A stretch of 64,000 bases of DNA from contig JAJEKB010021748.1 of the NCBI GenBank assembly GCA_022393335.1, forward strand, positions 282,570-346,569. Direction: 5' to 3'. A program made the translations under genes and the position numbers. The stretch comes from Macrotrachela quadricornifera (taxonomy: Eukaryota; Rotifera; Eurotatoria; Philodinida; Philodinidae). Positions 1-12,907 of the stretch are shown here, piece by piece. Every line of letters starts with the position of its first letter. Positions within the stretch are counted from its first letter, which is position 1. The notes under the pieces are model-generated. The model saw nothing but the letters and a program-made list of their open reading frames with translations. It was not told the DNA's origin and searched no databases.

Positions 1-1708
1 CGGATAAGAAGTGCCATAGAAACACATGATGGTTTAATAGTTTATCTCATGTCATAAAATATTTACTATTGGATCCGGCGATGAGATAGTAGGGTAATAA
101 ACGCTTCGTGACATATCACTGATCGAATACTGATGCTAGTAAATGGTGAATAGTGATGACTACCTGCGTGTTATATTAGTAATATAAAAGCACTGAAGCA
201 CTTACCCCATTTATATTTATTTCACCGACACACACACACTGTATAGAAACGAAGAATATATATGAGTAAATTGCAACCTTTTAGTAGGACTGAGATTTCA
301 GCTGTATTTCGCTAATAACTTCTGTTTCCCTTGATGGATGTGGACAATTTTCTTATTTGTTGTATCCTTTTGAACACCCCACTGCCATACAAAATTTCAG
401 CTCTCTAGCTCATACCGTCGGAGACTTGTTAGTCTTACACTGTGAAAAAATCGTATTTTATATATAGGTATGCGAAGAAAAGAGAAAAAATATAATGAAT
501 AGTTCATTTTGTAAACCCTAAAACTCTCTAATAAATGATATTTCCTTTTTATTTCTCTCTTCTTCTTTTCACACCCATTCGGTTCTAATACTTAATTACA
601 GACACTTTGTCATTTTTGTGTAGACCGACCTTGCCTTTAATTTTATTTCATATGTGTAAAAGTCGAAGGAAAACAACGATAGGTAGAATAAAACTAATTG
701 AGATACTACCAAATTGGTAAAAACTATCGATTATTTCATAAAAACTTGAGTTTGACTCACTTTGTAGAACGACTCGTTTTTTTTACTCCAATTTTTTTTG
801 TAAATATTCTTCTCAGAGTTATACAACCATTCAAAAATTCAACTGTCTACAGCCTTTCGTTTTCGAGATATTTACATTATATGATGTAATGTAAAAGAAC
901 ATTTTTCAATAAAATAACGTTTTGTAGGATACATTTACATTGAAGTAAGTCGTATCTCAGCTAATATGTAGTAAAATGTCGAGAAACGTTTCCTGTGTAA
1001 CATAGACATAAGGTATAATAAAAAGCATTGCTCAAATATTGTTTAAGCCTACTTTCAGTGTTTGTCATCCATCGTACCAAAAAGTTCCAATCCACTCATA
1101 TATGTAAACCACTCATAATGATAAGAGAGAGAGTGTCATATAGAGAATACAGAAGGTGGCGAAATACTGAAGAACGAGAGAGAAACAACGATGGAGAAAG
1201 CGTGAAAGGAAGGAGCATGTTGGAATCTTATGTTTCTCTATGATTCCGCTACGTAACATCTGCTTCTTAGATGTATTTGAGTGTGTTCGTATATCTGCTC
1301 AAAACATTAGTTGCAAACAATCAATTCTTCTAAATTGAAAGAAACTATTTTAAAAGAATCGTGCAACTTGGAAACGATGCAAAGGATAGATAAGGATAAA
1401 AGTAGGATTTTTTATTTGCTCTATGAAAAAGTCGTAAATCAAGATAGATCAACGTAAGTAGAGGCAAAACGTGAACGTCAGTGTTCAAAGGATGTAGCTG
1501 ACGACAAAAAAAAGAGAACCAGGATTGAGAAACAGACGACAGAAAAGGAAAACATGTAGATTGAAGATTGTTCTCTCCTCCATATTTTTTCTTTTGCTTT
1601 TTCTTCTATGGTTGTCAGAACGCAGGTATCTGCGTGTATTAATTTTGTTGGAAGAAAAAAATTGAACAATATCAACTTATTCATTTATAGAGAGCGTTAT
1701 TAGAATAA
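1..1708. other. intergenic, no gene seen
   Basis: AT-rich sequence with short open frames only (the longest are about 60-70 codons), none with recognisable motifs or splice context. I see no RNA gene or coding exon here. Confidence 0.5.
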
Positions 1709-2158
1709 TTGCAAAAAAATAATGAGTGGTAATAATTTTTATTCAATCATTATTTTTTTCTTTATATTTTAGATAATTTTGTATTTTTTCGACGTTTCAA
1801 ACATCTTAGTGTTCATTATCAAGACATAACTGAGTACTGTTGATGAATCATCACTGATTATTTGTTACAATTGTTCTATTAATGCCCTCTATAAATGAAT
1901 AAGTTGTTTTTTGTTCAATTTATTTTATTAAATAAAAAATATAATATTATCTCGTCGTTTAAAAAGAGCTTCAAAAATACTAAAAATTAGTTGTGGAAGT
2001 ACTCGTAGTTCATCAACAGTACGTCGATATATCTTGATAATGAACACTAAGATGTTTGAAACGTCGAAAAAATACAAAATTATCTAAAATATAAAGAAAA
2101 AAAGTATGATTGAATAAAAATTCTCATCAGTCATTCTTTTCTTGAAAAAAATTGCAAT
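1709..2158. repeat. foldback / MITE-like element with ~120-bp arms
   Basis: The left arm (about 1709-1827) and right arm (about 2032-2158) are inverted copies. The core around the shared word GACGTTTCAAACATCTTAGT (1791-1810) is essentially perfect for about 80 bases; similarity decays toward the outer ends. The loop also holds a short continuation of the stem (tactgttgatga against tcatcaacagta). It carries no ORF. It behaves like a non-autonomous inverted-repeat element; no target-site duplication could be fixed. Confidence 0.7.
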
Positions 2159-2664
2159 GCTAACAAATCTTATCTTTAACATGTGTAAATATGACTCATT
2201 ATTCATAAATTATTTTCTCTACCTTTTTTATGGCTATATTGAAACTTGATAAAGAGAAATTTTATGTAGTTAGTTTTGAATTGATTTATATTCATCTAAT
2301 ACAGGAATTTTCGACCGTAGACGGTCATTATTAATCTATAATGCAACTGTTATATCCTGCCATCTATTTATTTATATTTCTTTCATGTATATGATTGTTT
2401 CTCTTTCTCTTTTATTATTTCTTGATATATATATATATATCTTTGAAAATAAAATAAAGGACGATTGTTATAAACAGACAAAGATTTTTCCTAGATCACA
2501 ATGTAATATACTCTAGTGTTAGCAGTTTTCGAATAGTTTTCCTTTTTTAGCTCCTTAATGAATGTATTAACAAATGGCCAGTAACTTTTTGAGAAGAATT
2601 AAAACGCGGTACATCTATTCGGTTCAAACTTAAACTAATATTAAAGGATGTAGCGGCGTTAAAT
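2159..2664. other. intergenic, no gene seen
   Basis: AT-rich spacer with a short TA run near 2425-2442. No coding signal seen. Confidence 0.4.
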
Positions 2665-3071
2665 ATGGAAACGGCTAGTCGCGAGTGGCCGACCGGAGGG
2701 AGGCCGACCAATGACTAGACGTTGACTTAGAACTTTATTTCAAAGCATGGTTTCAAAATAAGTCTCAAGTAATTTAAGTGAATTTTTCAAGGAGCCTAAT
2801 TAATCTTGTTTGATAATGAATCCAGCAAAATATCATTTTGTAAAAACAAAAAAGAAATTGAAAATTGATTAAAACTACAATGTTATCTGGATGTTGGAAG
2901 TTTCGGATTGGGTATCGATATGTTATGAGTAAGCTACTTCTATGCGCATGAGAATCCTAATGTGACAGATGATAGACAGAAGAATAAAGCGTACATGGAA
3001 ACGGTTAGTCGTGAATGGCCGACCGGAGGGAGGGCGACGAAGGACTAGTCGTTGATTTAAAAAGTTTATTA
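2665..3071. repeat. GC-rich ~75-bp direct repeat, two copies
   Basis: Copies at 2665-2740 and 2995-3071 share the words GGCCGACCGGAGGGAGG and ACTAG.CGTTGA and continue into a similar 'TTTATT' stretch. They are far more GC-rich than their surroundings and lie about 330 bases apart. They may be termini of a small degenerate element; no ORF lies between them. Confidence 0.5.
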
Positions 3072-5963
3072 TAAGTGCATTAAGTGAGATTTGAAGTGTC
3101 TTAATAAATTCTCAAATAACTCGATTCTTGAGGAAAAAGAATTCTCTATTAGACATTTTATGTAACAGTATATCCAGTAAAGGAGTTGGGAATACTAACA
3201 GAGTGTTGTAGCATAAGCAGAAATAGATATGAAGTCGTGTCGTCCTAAAACTTTAAGAGAGTGTCCATGAGTCAATCGAGGAATCGAAGTACTCGTCAAA
3301 ATTTAGTTTTCCGATTTGATGTTCTCATATTGTTCAGCATCATCTAAAACCTCTAAATACAAATTTTTAGCGCATTAGGTTGAGCTGGTGAAAAGCTAGC
3401 TAAATTTTACTGTCGAACACTCAGGATGATATTTGAAAAATGTCATCAAAAATCGTTCGTATAAAGTGGAGATTTTTTCGATGACATTAAATTAACGAAT
3501 TTTTTCGTGTAATATATCAAACGATAGAACATCGAAAGCTGAACAAAATTAGCTATTTACAAATTATATTTCGATGTGCTGATCGAGAGTTATTTCTGAA
3601 ATACTGCCTAAGATTGACAATTTTTTGAGTAAAAAATGTGTCAACTACTTTCACTATATCAGCTACCGTCCAGTCATTTTAAAAGATCCCACGCTGATTT
3701 TCATATGTCGTACAAGTTTTTCTCCTCTACAAAATGATATAAAAAGTTTCAAAAAAAGTTTGAATTTTGGTCAAAAAATGGCTCACACTGTTGACTAAGC
3801 AGACAGTATTAAAAAAAAAACTATTATGAATATTTTTTCAAAAAAAAACAAGAGTTTAAGTAGGTTATGAATTATCCAGAGCGATCCTCACATAGGTACG
3901 ACATATTTTAATGAATATATATTCTCTTTAAAATATAAAAATCATTACTGATTGTATTTCATGATGGTAAGGTCAATAATCAGATCTTAGAATGTTCTCT
4001 ATTGCATATAAAAATATCTTCTAATTTCCAGAATGATAATTCACACATTCATCTTCTCTCTATCAAATAAAATTCAACTCTCTAATAATGTATGTGATTG
4101 CATATATATGTAACAAAAAAAAATGGAGAGAAAGGAAAAATATTTGCCGTATAGTCATGCGTTCGACACTCGTTTTTTTCACTAAAGCATTAGTGTATTG
4201 TTCCATCACTGGTACGATTATCGACAATACGACATCAAGACTAATGTATATATCAGAGATGTCGATGGGTCGACCCGATTTGATTCGATTCATCAACCCG
4301 ATCCGTAACCCGTCCACGGGTTGGAGCGACAGTGGATTATGGGTCCGCGGGTCGGGTTTATCACTTTATGCATGATCCGTAGATTGACCCGTTTACAAAA
4401 TTTCGCTCGTCATTTCTTTTCGTTTTGCATTCTTTGTTATAAATATATTTATAGTACTTATTGATTATATTCTTGCGCTTCTCTGCTATTTCACTTGTTT
4501 TTATTATATTTCTTTCGTTCGTCCCGATTCGCTGTCTTTTCGCCAAAGCCATTAGCTCATTTTTCATCTACTTATTCATCCACTTGTTTTGAGACATGAA
4601 TACGTATGCACATCCGTCTTTTTCTTCCAGTTTGATGATAGATATGATGGGTTATATCGACACTTTCCATTTGTCGTTAGTATCCTTATCTTGTATTCTG
4701 TATTTGTAGTATATGTATGGACATATACTTTGAATTCATTGCTGTTAGCTTACATTTAGTTTATATGTTGTAATTTGTATGTATACGTGTAGGAGAAAGA
4801 GTAATAATCTATTTATAAATGACTCAATTTTACGAAATATCAGGAAAACAAATATGTTAATACACGGAAGGATTCATCATCAAATAATTACTAATAAAAT
4901 TTGTATTAACCAGCGGGTCAAAAAAAACTTGTCACCGACATCTCTGATATGTACCATCAACTTAAGGACACTCCCAGCAATATATTGACGAACAAACACG
5001 CCGATGGCATCGTTCACGACACGATTCCACTTCATCGATAAAATTAGTAGCTAATATCATAACAGAAAATTTTTGAATTTTGTGAAATGGAGATTTCAAT
5101 ATTTATGCAAGTTGGTTAACCTTATGTATGCCATTGTTTGACTCGATAAGCATTCATATAAAATTCATAATCATATACCTTGTTGAAAATATGTTTTCCT
5201 TGTCCGTCAGGTTCTCGAGCTAAATTTTCTTCAATCATCTAAATAGTGATATCACATATGTATCGAATAAGTACGAGTGTATTATAAGTTGCCGATTTAT
5301 GAATTGGTTGAACATTTTCCATCAATTCTTGTCAATTCGGAAGTGTGAAAAATTCTCTATCGGCTTCATTTTCACAAGCAAGATGAAGTGAAGGTAAGTG
5401 ACAATCGCCTATAGCATAATCATTTCAAGATAAATTTCTTCGTCAAGAAACTTAACAATCTTTTGATGACCTATTAAATCAAAAATGTTCTAAGTCATAT
5501 CAATCGAATGGAAAAAGATTTCACACGAATCGTTTCTGAAACAGTTTTGACTAGTCTGAGATCAAAACGCACAATGAAAAATAAATATCCTTCTAAACTT
5601 TTTCGAAATGAAATGATTGTTATATATTGTTTCAATTTATCTTTGTTCAGCAGCTAAAATTTTGAATCATCATCTCGTTGGAACAAGCCTCCGCTTCGAC
5701 CGTCTTTCGAGGTAAAATTAAACAGCCATGACCGATTTTCTCCTTGCTTAAGGGACTCATCAGATGGTATGTTCTTAATATAATCATACAAAATTAACAT
5801 GAATTAAGTTTTTTTATTCATATATTCTATCGACAGAAATAGATTATGAGTAGAAAGAGTGGTGCCAACTTTTTATTACAATTGATTTAAAATTGTTATT
5901 ATAATAAATTAATAATTTTTGTAACAATCACAACAAATTTTCAACTGTATAAATCATTATAGA
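3072..5963. other. intergenic, with a GC-rich 'ACCCG' patch
   Basis: No gene supported. Around 4265-4390 there is a patch of degenerate ACCCG/CGGGT words in both orientations, which creates spurious ORFs on both strands. Similar patches recur near 20960-21040, 22140-22200 and 22385-22460. The rest is ordinary AT-rich spacer downstream of the GMC oxidoreductase gene. Confidence 0.4.
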
Positions 5964-8458
5964 CTATTTTGAAACATCAGTGTCTTGTAATATCATCGAT
6001 GCAACCTTTTCACCAATGGCATATGCGAATATCTGTGGATGCGCATTTATATGAATAGGTACAATAGATATATCTGCTACTCGTAATCCTTTCACATTCC
6101 TAACACAAAGACGATTGTCAACTACTCCCAAAGGATCACTGTCAGGTGCCATTTTGCATGTTCCAGCCGCATGACAACCAGTATTTGTGAATGCTCGTAC
6201 ATACTCTTTCCAACCGTTCATATCATTTGGATGCGAAACTATCTTCGGCCAAAGACCAACGATAATATCTTTTGTTCCTCGACCTTTCGTTATAATTTCA
6301 TGACCCAAACGACAACCTTCAGCAAGCACTGTAACATCAAGATCATTATTAAGAAAGGCATGATCAATTATCGGTTTGCTCGTCGGATCTTTGGACGCTA
6401 ATTTTACTGTACCCATTGCTTGTTGTCCACAAAGAAAAATAGTCAAAGTAAAGACGCCTTCACCATTGACTGGATTGTACGGACGTCCATCTATAAATAA
6501 AGTTAAGGTTTGCCTATTTAGGATATACAATCGTAAGTAATTTTGTGGAATCCATGAATGAATGTTTTTCTCTCAAGTCGAATCATGTGTTCGAGGAAAA
6601 TACAAAGAGTCTTTACATTAGGAAGGTTATTTCATTGAACCGATGTGTTCACAATTCATATAAGCTACCAACTGCTTTAGATGTCTACATGTTCTATTCA
6701 GTTTGTCTTAAAATTCCGATATTCTTTTCGGTATATTTATATTATCTCTACTGTTGGTCGTGGTTGGCGAAAATCCGCAGATGCGATCGTGGAGTGTGCA
6801 TCTTGCCAACCGTAAACGGAAATACTTAAATATATAGACTGACTAAAAGAAGATTCTTGATACACAATTAACTAACCAGCATCTAGAAGATCAGGTACAC
6901 CTATATAATATTGAGTACTGATGAATTCAATATGAGGTTGGTTCGGCAGCTGTCCAGTTGGATCAATGTTTGATGCATTTTTCCTTTGCTGTTTGACTTT
7001 TTCAGCTTCCCAAACAGGATCTTGAATTGTTTTGTCGATTCGCGCGAGAGCTAGAATACCGACCGGAAAACTTGTCATTACTCCTGTCTTAGTGTCCTCC
7101 CATTCTTTGATCGCTAATTTGATAGCATCTGGATGATGATAAATAAATCGATCATGTGTGAGATTCGGATCGTTTACTTGATAGGATGTTAAAACCTGAT
7201 CAATAATATTAATTATTATACGAATAAGTTGAAAAAACTACTCATACAAGTAAATGATCTTGAAGATTTTCGCCAACACCACGTAAATTAACTTTACAAT
7301 CGATACCCACTTCGTTTAGATGTTTATCCCAACCGATACCTGAATGCATCAAAATCATTGGAGAATTGTAAGCACTAAATGAAAAATCTAAAAAACTGCA
7401 AATTCAGAAGTATTTATTTCAGAATGTCAGCTGCGTCTACTTTCAGAGAAGGTTTTTCAAAAGAACGAAAATGAGTTGACTCTGTCATAAGGCGATTAGA
7501 TCTTCACAAAGAATGAAAGAATAATCATACCCAGCACTTAAAATAATTTCTTTTCTCGCTTTGATAATTATTGGTTGTTTGTTTGTATCATTATGTGCTT
7601 CTACGCCGATTGCCTTGTATGGACATTCTTTCTCATTATTCTTTTCAAAAATGATTCGATCTACAAATACACTTGTTCGAACTGTAAGATTTGTCTTTTC
7701 ATATGTGTGAATAAAATCCGCACTCGTAGCACGGATACCATTGTAAACTGTACGACCAATATGTCCAACACCTAATAAATTCTCATATTAATGTTATTGT
7801 AAAAAAAAATATGTAATAAACCTTCATAGTCTCCTTGCGCAAACATATCTGGTTTGTAATCAAAACCGCTGTCGATAAATGATTCGAGAACTTTTTCAGA
7901 TATAGGTGCGAGAGGATTCATTGAGATATGTAAAGGTCCATCAGTTCCATGTATATCTAAATCTGCCTGATGCCATTCAGCTGGATGAAATGTTTCAGAT
8001 GCTTTAAAGAATGGTAACATTTCTTTCCAACTCCATCCTGGATTTCCCATATCGGCAATTCGATCATAATCTGCTTTGCTGCCACGAGTAACGAATGTAG
8101 CATTGAGTGCACTACAACCACCAAGTAAACGACCTCGTTGAATAATGAAAGTACGATTATTACATCCTTTCTGAGGAATAGTCTCATAGCACCAATCGAG
8201 TGGAGTTCTATCCATCAAGAACGAACCACCAGGCATATGACTAGCGATTATATCATAATTACTGTTACTCAAAAATACATTACTTTAAATAAAGAAATTG
8301 ATATTCAACGAACAAACATACCTTGGGCCTGCTTCAAGAAGACATACACTAAAATTGGCATTATTCTCTGCTAAACGTCGTGCTGCAACTGCACCACTCG
8401 TTCCACCTCCAATGATGATATAATCGTAAGTAGAGACGTCATGTGTTGTTTGAGTCAT
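5964..8458 (-). CDS. GMC family FAD-dependent oxidoreductase (choline dehydrogenase / aryl-alcohol oxidase type)
   Basis: Six exons on the minus strand: 8458-8322, 8261-7822, 7771-7531, 7374-7248, 7195-6877, 6490-5964. All junctions are GT-AG and keep phase, giving 596 residues, a usual GMC length. The N-terminus has the FAD-binding Rossmann motif YDYIIIGGGTSG (residues 11-22) followed by LLEAGP. GMC signature 1 (RGRLLGGCSALNATFVTRG) is in exon 2 and signature 2 (GAYNSPMILMHSGIG) spans exons 3-4. The C-terminal domain has NTGCHAAGTCKM (His528) and NAHPQ (His572), where the catalytic His pair is expected. The family oxidises alcohols with FAD; the substrate cannot be read from sequence. Start chosen at 8458 because the FAD motif follows directly; an in-frame ATG at 8584 would add 42 unlikely residues. 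No signal peptide at this start. The last intron (386 bases) is much longer than the others (50-156). Confidence 0.93.
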
Positions 8459-10018
8459 TCTAAAAAGTGAATAAGAGATCTTATTTAAATACATATTGTG
8501 ACGAGCTTGAGCAATAAAAGTTTGTAAAGGTAAAAATATTCGCTTTATTTGGGCGTTTCTACACAAATAAATTGTTTTAATCATGGAGAAAAGACATGTT
8601 CTTTTTTATGTAAAATTGATAAGAAGAGAAAGGTTACAAAGAGTAATGGTTATAAGAAAAGAGAACAATAACAAAGTTAATATAAGAATAAAAAGAGAAA
8701 ACGACGATGATACCAATTCATGTAATTGAAATTTATATTGATTTAATAGATCTTAGCCAAAAAAAACGCATCTCTGTCAAATGGAGACATCACGCTAATA
8801 CTCTATTGAGATAATGAAAAGGATCAATAAAAGTACGAAATTTAGTTGTTAAAAAAATGTCAAGGTGCATATCATCATTTTGTTATCATCTGTTTTACAT
8901 TATTATCAAACAAATGATGCTCGAACGAAATGAAAAAAACGGCATGAGGATGAAGGTAAGTTTTAAACAAGATAAGACCACGATGCGTTTCAGTTCAATT
9001 ACGGACTTCACCAGATGACTTTTGACATAAAATCTGTATAAATCTATCTCGAAATCAAAAATTTATTAATTTCCGATATTCTCAATAGGTAAGCAGCAAA
9101 AAAACAAGTGACGTTCATCCTTTCGACTTGACTCTTGATTGAACAGACACATGTAGAATTGACTTGTTAGCAATAATGAACATGTAAATGCATTTAGTTG
9201 AACCAATACTAGTCCAGCTCGGTTCGTTTCCGAGTTCTAACCACCACTGTTTTATATGAATCGATGCGCTAGCTCAGCCGCTTTCGAATGGTGAAAACCG
9301 TAGCTCTTTATCTCGTTCCTATTCAAAGTTATTAACTAAATACTCACATACCTTTTATTTTGAAATGGTCATTAATTTATTTCCTTCAACGATTTCTGTA
9401 CACTTAAATTTCCATGAATTATTAACTGAATTGAAATATGCTGTGTTATTGATTTTTCCAAAAAGGATATATCTATTCAATATTCAAATATGTTAATTTA
9501 CAACTTCAATCAAAAACATTTCAGAGAATAAAGTATGCATATCGATATGGCTTGATTAAATCGAAAAGATTAGTGTTGCTCACTAATGTTTCTTATGGTT
9601 CATTTTATTTTATTTTGCAAGAGCAAATCAAATGTCATTTATCGTTTTCTGTTATTCTCATCAAATAAATCAAATCCTTTTGTAAATATATTCATTGACA
9701 GTATTTAACAAATCAGAATATTAAGTGTGAAGGATTACTTGAACTAAGTAACCGAACCTTGAAATATGCACCCATATACAGTAATATTGAAAACAAAAAA
9801 TTGTTTAACTAATGTTTGGTTTCTCGTGATTGGTCATTTTTCTTTTATCGTTGTCGATGCTTTGCTTAAATAAATATTTTCTCGGTTTATGTATAAGATT
9901 CTTTTTTAATTTTTGTAACATTTTAACAGATAATATTACCTTCTCCAGCTCTTATTCATGTAAAATAAAATATATTATATAGACTACATGTATTTTTAAA
10001 GCGTAGCTATATACAGAT
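8459..10018. other. intergenic, upstream of GMC gene, no gene seen
   Basis: AT-rich sequence containing the likely promoter side of the minus-strand oxidoreductase. No ORF over about 60 codons, no RNA gene and no clear repeat structure recognised. Confidence 0.4.
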
Positions 10019-10622
10019 CAGTCCTAATCGGGGACAAATACACTTATCGACTCCCCCTCTTCTATTGATCTAAATCGATTAATAAGTCTCTGGAAAGTTC
10101 ATTAAGAGTGTTTTCAAGGGTCCCCAAGTGCCCCAGACCAATACTTTAACGGATAAGGCGTATATATTCTCCTTGATAGAAACCTCACAAAGCATTTCAA
10201 AAGCTTAGGATGAAGGCAAAATGTTGAAACAGCCATCGAAAAGCATAACAACAACTGATAACGCCCTGAAATATAGCTTTATCACACCCTCAGCTATTGC
10301 TGTGCCCTTCAGCGATTGTATCAAGATTTCGTCGCACCCTCAGCTATTGGTATGCTCATCAGCGATTGTATCAAGATTTCGCGGCACTCTCAGCTACTGG
10401 TGTGCTCTTCAGCGATTGTATCAAGATTTCGTGACACCCTCAGCTATTGAAATGCTTTGTGAGGTTTCTATCAAGGAGAGCATATACACCTTATCCGTTA
10501 AAGTATTGGTCTGGGGCACTTGGAGACCCTTGAAAATACTCTTAATGAACTTCCTAGAGACCTATTAATCGATTTAAATCAATAGAAGAGGGGGAGTCGA
10601 TAAGTGTATTTGCCCCGGACTG
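10019..10622. mobile_element. 604-bp non-autonomous element, ~175-bp terminal inverted repeats, internal minisatellite
   Basis: The left arm 10019-10199 and right arm 10448-10622 are near-perfect inverted copies, starting CAGTCC and ending GGACTG, with short indels just inside the tips. Between the arms lie about 3.5 tandem copies of a 50-bp unit (10271-10320, 10321-10370, 10371-10420, then a partial), recognised by CACCCTCAGCTATTG and TCAGCGATTGTATCAAGATT. A 115-codon ORF at 10221-10568 runs through repeat and right arm and is not considered a gene. Structure fits a MITE; superfamily unknown. Confidence 0.85.
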
Positions 10623-11065
10623 ATGCACAATTCCTTCCATAAGAACTGACATCATGTTCATCTAACCAGTGTTCCAACACAGTCATTTCATCCATAGAAA
10701 GATATGCAAACTTTAATATAATTATACACTCACACTCATTGAACATACCATTCCCTGAAGTAACCTACTAAAATAGAATTTTGAACAATTCCTCTGATAG
10801 CACTCAGGTATTGTAGTCAATCACTTGAAGGTACCTAGTAGGTACCTATGATAATTCCTTTGAGGAACTGAGGTAATGAATATTAGGAGTATATACATTC
10901 ATCAAATCTTTCTTAAAGATTCCGAAAAAGGTAGAGAACTGAGAAACTGTAACAGTTCTGCTGATAGTTCCTAAGTATTGAGGTCAATCACTTGAAGGTA
11001 CCTAGTAGGTATCTATGATAGTTCCTTTGAGGAACTCAGGTAATCAATATTAGCAGAATATATAT

Positions 11066-11672
11066 CGTGCCGAAGTTACACTGTTTGCCGAAGTTACAAC
11101 TACGAAGGACTGTGTTGTCGAAGTTTAATTTCGAGAAACGTATTTTGCCGAAGTTAGAGTGAATGATAAAATAAATATCAACTGGCAAGAAGTCAACAAT
11201 ATCTTTCATATTATATCTTACAAATTATTCTTTTTCATGAAAAGAATAATAAAAAATTTGGTTTTTGAATATTATGACAAACTGGCGGCTATTCGGACGG
11301 GTAAAAGGTACAATGTGTTAGGCTTTTTCTACGTTGGAATCATTTATAGATTTTATGATCTGATTGTTTCATAAAAGATTGTTCTATCTTTGCAGTCGAG
11401 GAAACTCCTTTCGATCTGCATCGCAATAAATACGTAAAAGTACAAGTCGAATGAATTTTTTATTCTCGTGAAAAGACTAGTATATTTGTCTTCATATTTA
11501 AACATAAATTTTCCATTATTGTGTTGACGGAACTAAAATAATTTGTCAGATATAATACGAAAGATATTGTTCGTTTCTTTACACTTGATATTTATTTTAT
11601 GATTCACACTAACGTCGGAAAATATGCTTGTAGAAGTTAAACTTCGGGAAACAGTGTCACTTCGGCACGACA
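11066..11672. mobile_element. nested ~600-bp element with 'GTGCCGAAGT' inverted termini
   Basis: The left end reads CGTGCCGAAGTTACACTGTT and the right end, reverse-complemented, CGTGCCGAAGTGACACTGTT. The word GCCGAAGTT recurs three times within the first ~90 bases, and inverted CTTCGG words occur at the right end. No coding motif inside; an AT-rich ORF at 11159-11374 is not supported. A small DNA transposon derivative lying within the 4.4-kb element. Confidence 0.65.
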
Positions 11673-12820
11673 TCTTAGTCAAACGCAAAAGTCTCAAAAA
11701 ACGTATGTAAATGAAATATTATCGTTAGGTGTACATGCAGGCATCATTATGAAATACATTGCGTATGGATGCGTCACACAGTTTACTATATTCGCGAGTG
11801 CATGCGTGGAAGTTTGCGCATCTAAACGCTTTGTATTTTCTTTTGCGAAGACATGCATGCCAATATTATAATTATACAAAACTGAAGTACATGTTGTGAA
11901 CATGCATGAGCACGCACAAGTTATTTTTCAAGAAATAAGATTCGAGCATACTTACTTTTTTTTATAACACGAGCTGTTGTACCATTCGACCATTTACTTA
12001 CATTAGGAAATATAATCAAAATTGAGTTTATAATGATCATTCAATAACTACTATCTATACATGTACATAAAATCTAACTAAGGGAGAAAAATAGATTTTT
12101 CTGATTAGAATCAATCATAAATAAAAAAATCAGTTTAATCAAAAAAATTAATTCATTCAAAAAGATCAGAAAAATAAAAAATGTCTCATCAAATTTTTAT
12201 TGTCTGCTGGGTAAAACATCAATTCAACAATGAAACATTTCAAATCAGATAATTTTTATTATTTTGATTTTTTAATTTTGAAATCAATTGATTTCAGATT
12301 AAAAAAAATCAATTTAACCAATATAAATAATCAATCACAAAAGTCTGATTTTATTTCTTTCACATTTGAGTCCAAGAGTAATAAAGAATTTTAAAAAGTG
12401 AAAACGTTTTTCAAATAAATATAATATAGTTATAAGAAAATCATGCCAACCTTTATAGAAAATAAATAAATAGGTTTCGACAGAAAAACTAGATTCTTCC
12501 AAGAAAGGGCATGTAAAGTATAAAGTAGGAAAACTTCGCATGTCAGCGCAGAGCCAATTCAGTATTAGTTTTCATAAATACACTTCTTTTTCGTTAACAT
12601 ACAGGTTTCAGAGAATATCTCACTATTTTGGAAGTACACGCAGATAACGTTTTAGCATTTTCATGCAAGACATATATTTTGTATGAACATGCAAGAGAAA
12701 CGCATGCGAATATCTGCATGAGCAGATTTCATGCACAATCTCGCATATTCCCTAGACTGTAAGTATAGGGTCTAGAAACGAGAATTCATCTTACTGTGCG
12801 TATGGCTTTTGTCGGTAACA

Positions 12821-12907
12821 AGGCACAAATGACCATTATTTTGGCACAAATGACCTTTTTTGGTACAAATGACCATGTAACTATGGCACGAATGACCACG
12901 TAACTGT
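12821..12907. repeat. minisatellite, 'GGCACAAATGACC' x4
   Basis: Four imperfect direct copies of GGCACAAATGACC at a spacing of about 20 bases. Short, not coding. Confidence 0.65.

Noticed and set aside
4063..4390. Overlapping ORFs on both strands in the ACCCG-rich patch
   Set aside because: Low-complexity GC-rich words open several frames at once; no protein motif.
6545..6829. Plus-strand 94-codon ORF
   Set aside because: Falls in the last intron of the minus-strand oxidoreductase and shows no motif.
10221..10568. 115-codon plus-strand ORF
   Set aside because: Made of the internal 50-bp tandem repeats and one inverted arm of a non-autonomous element.
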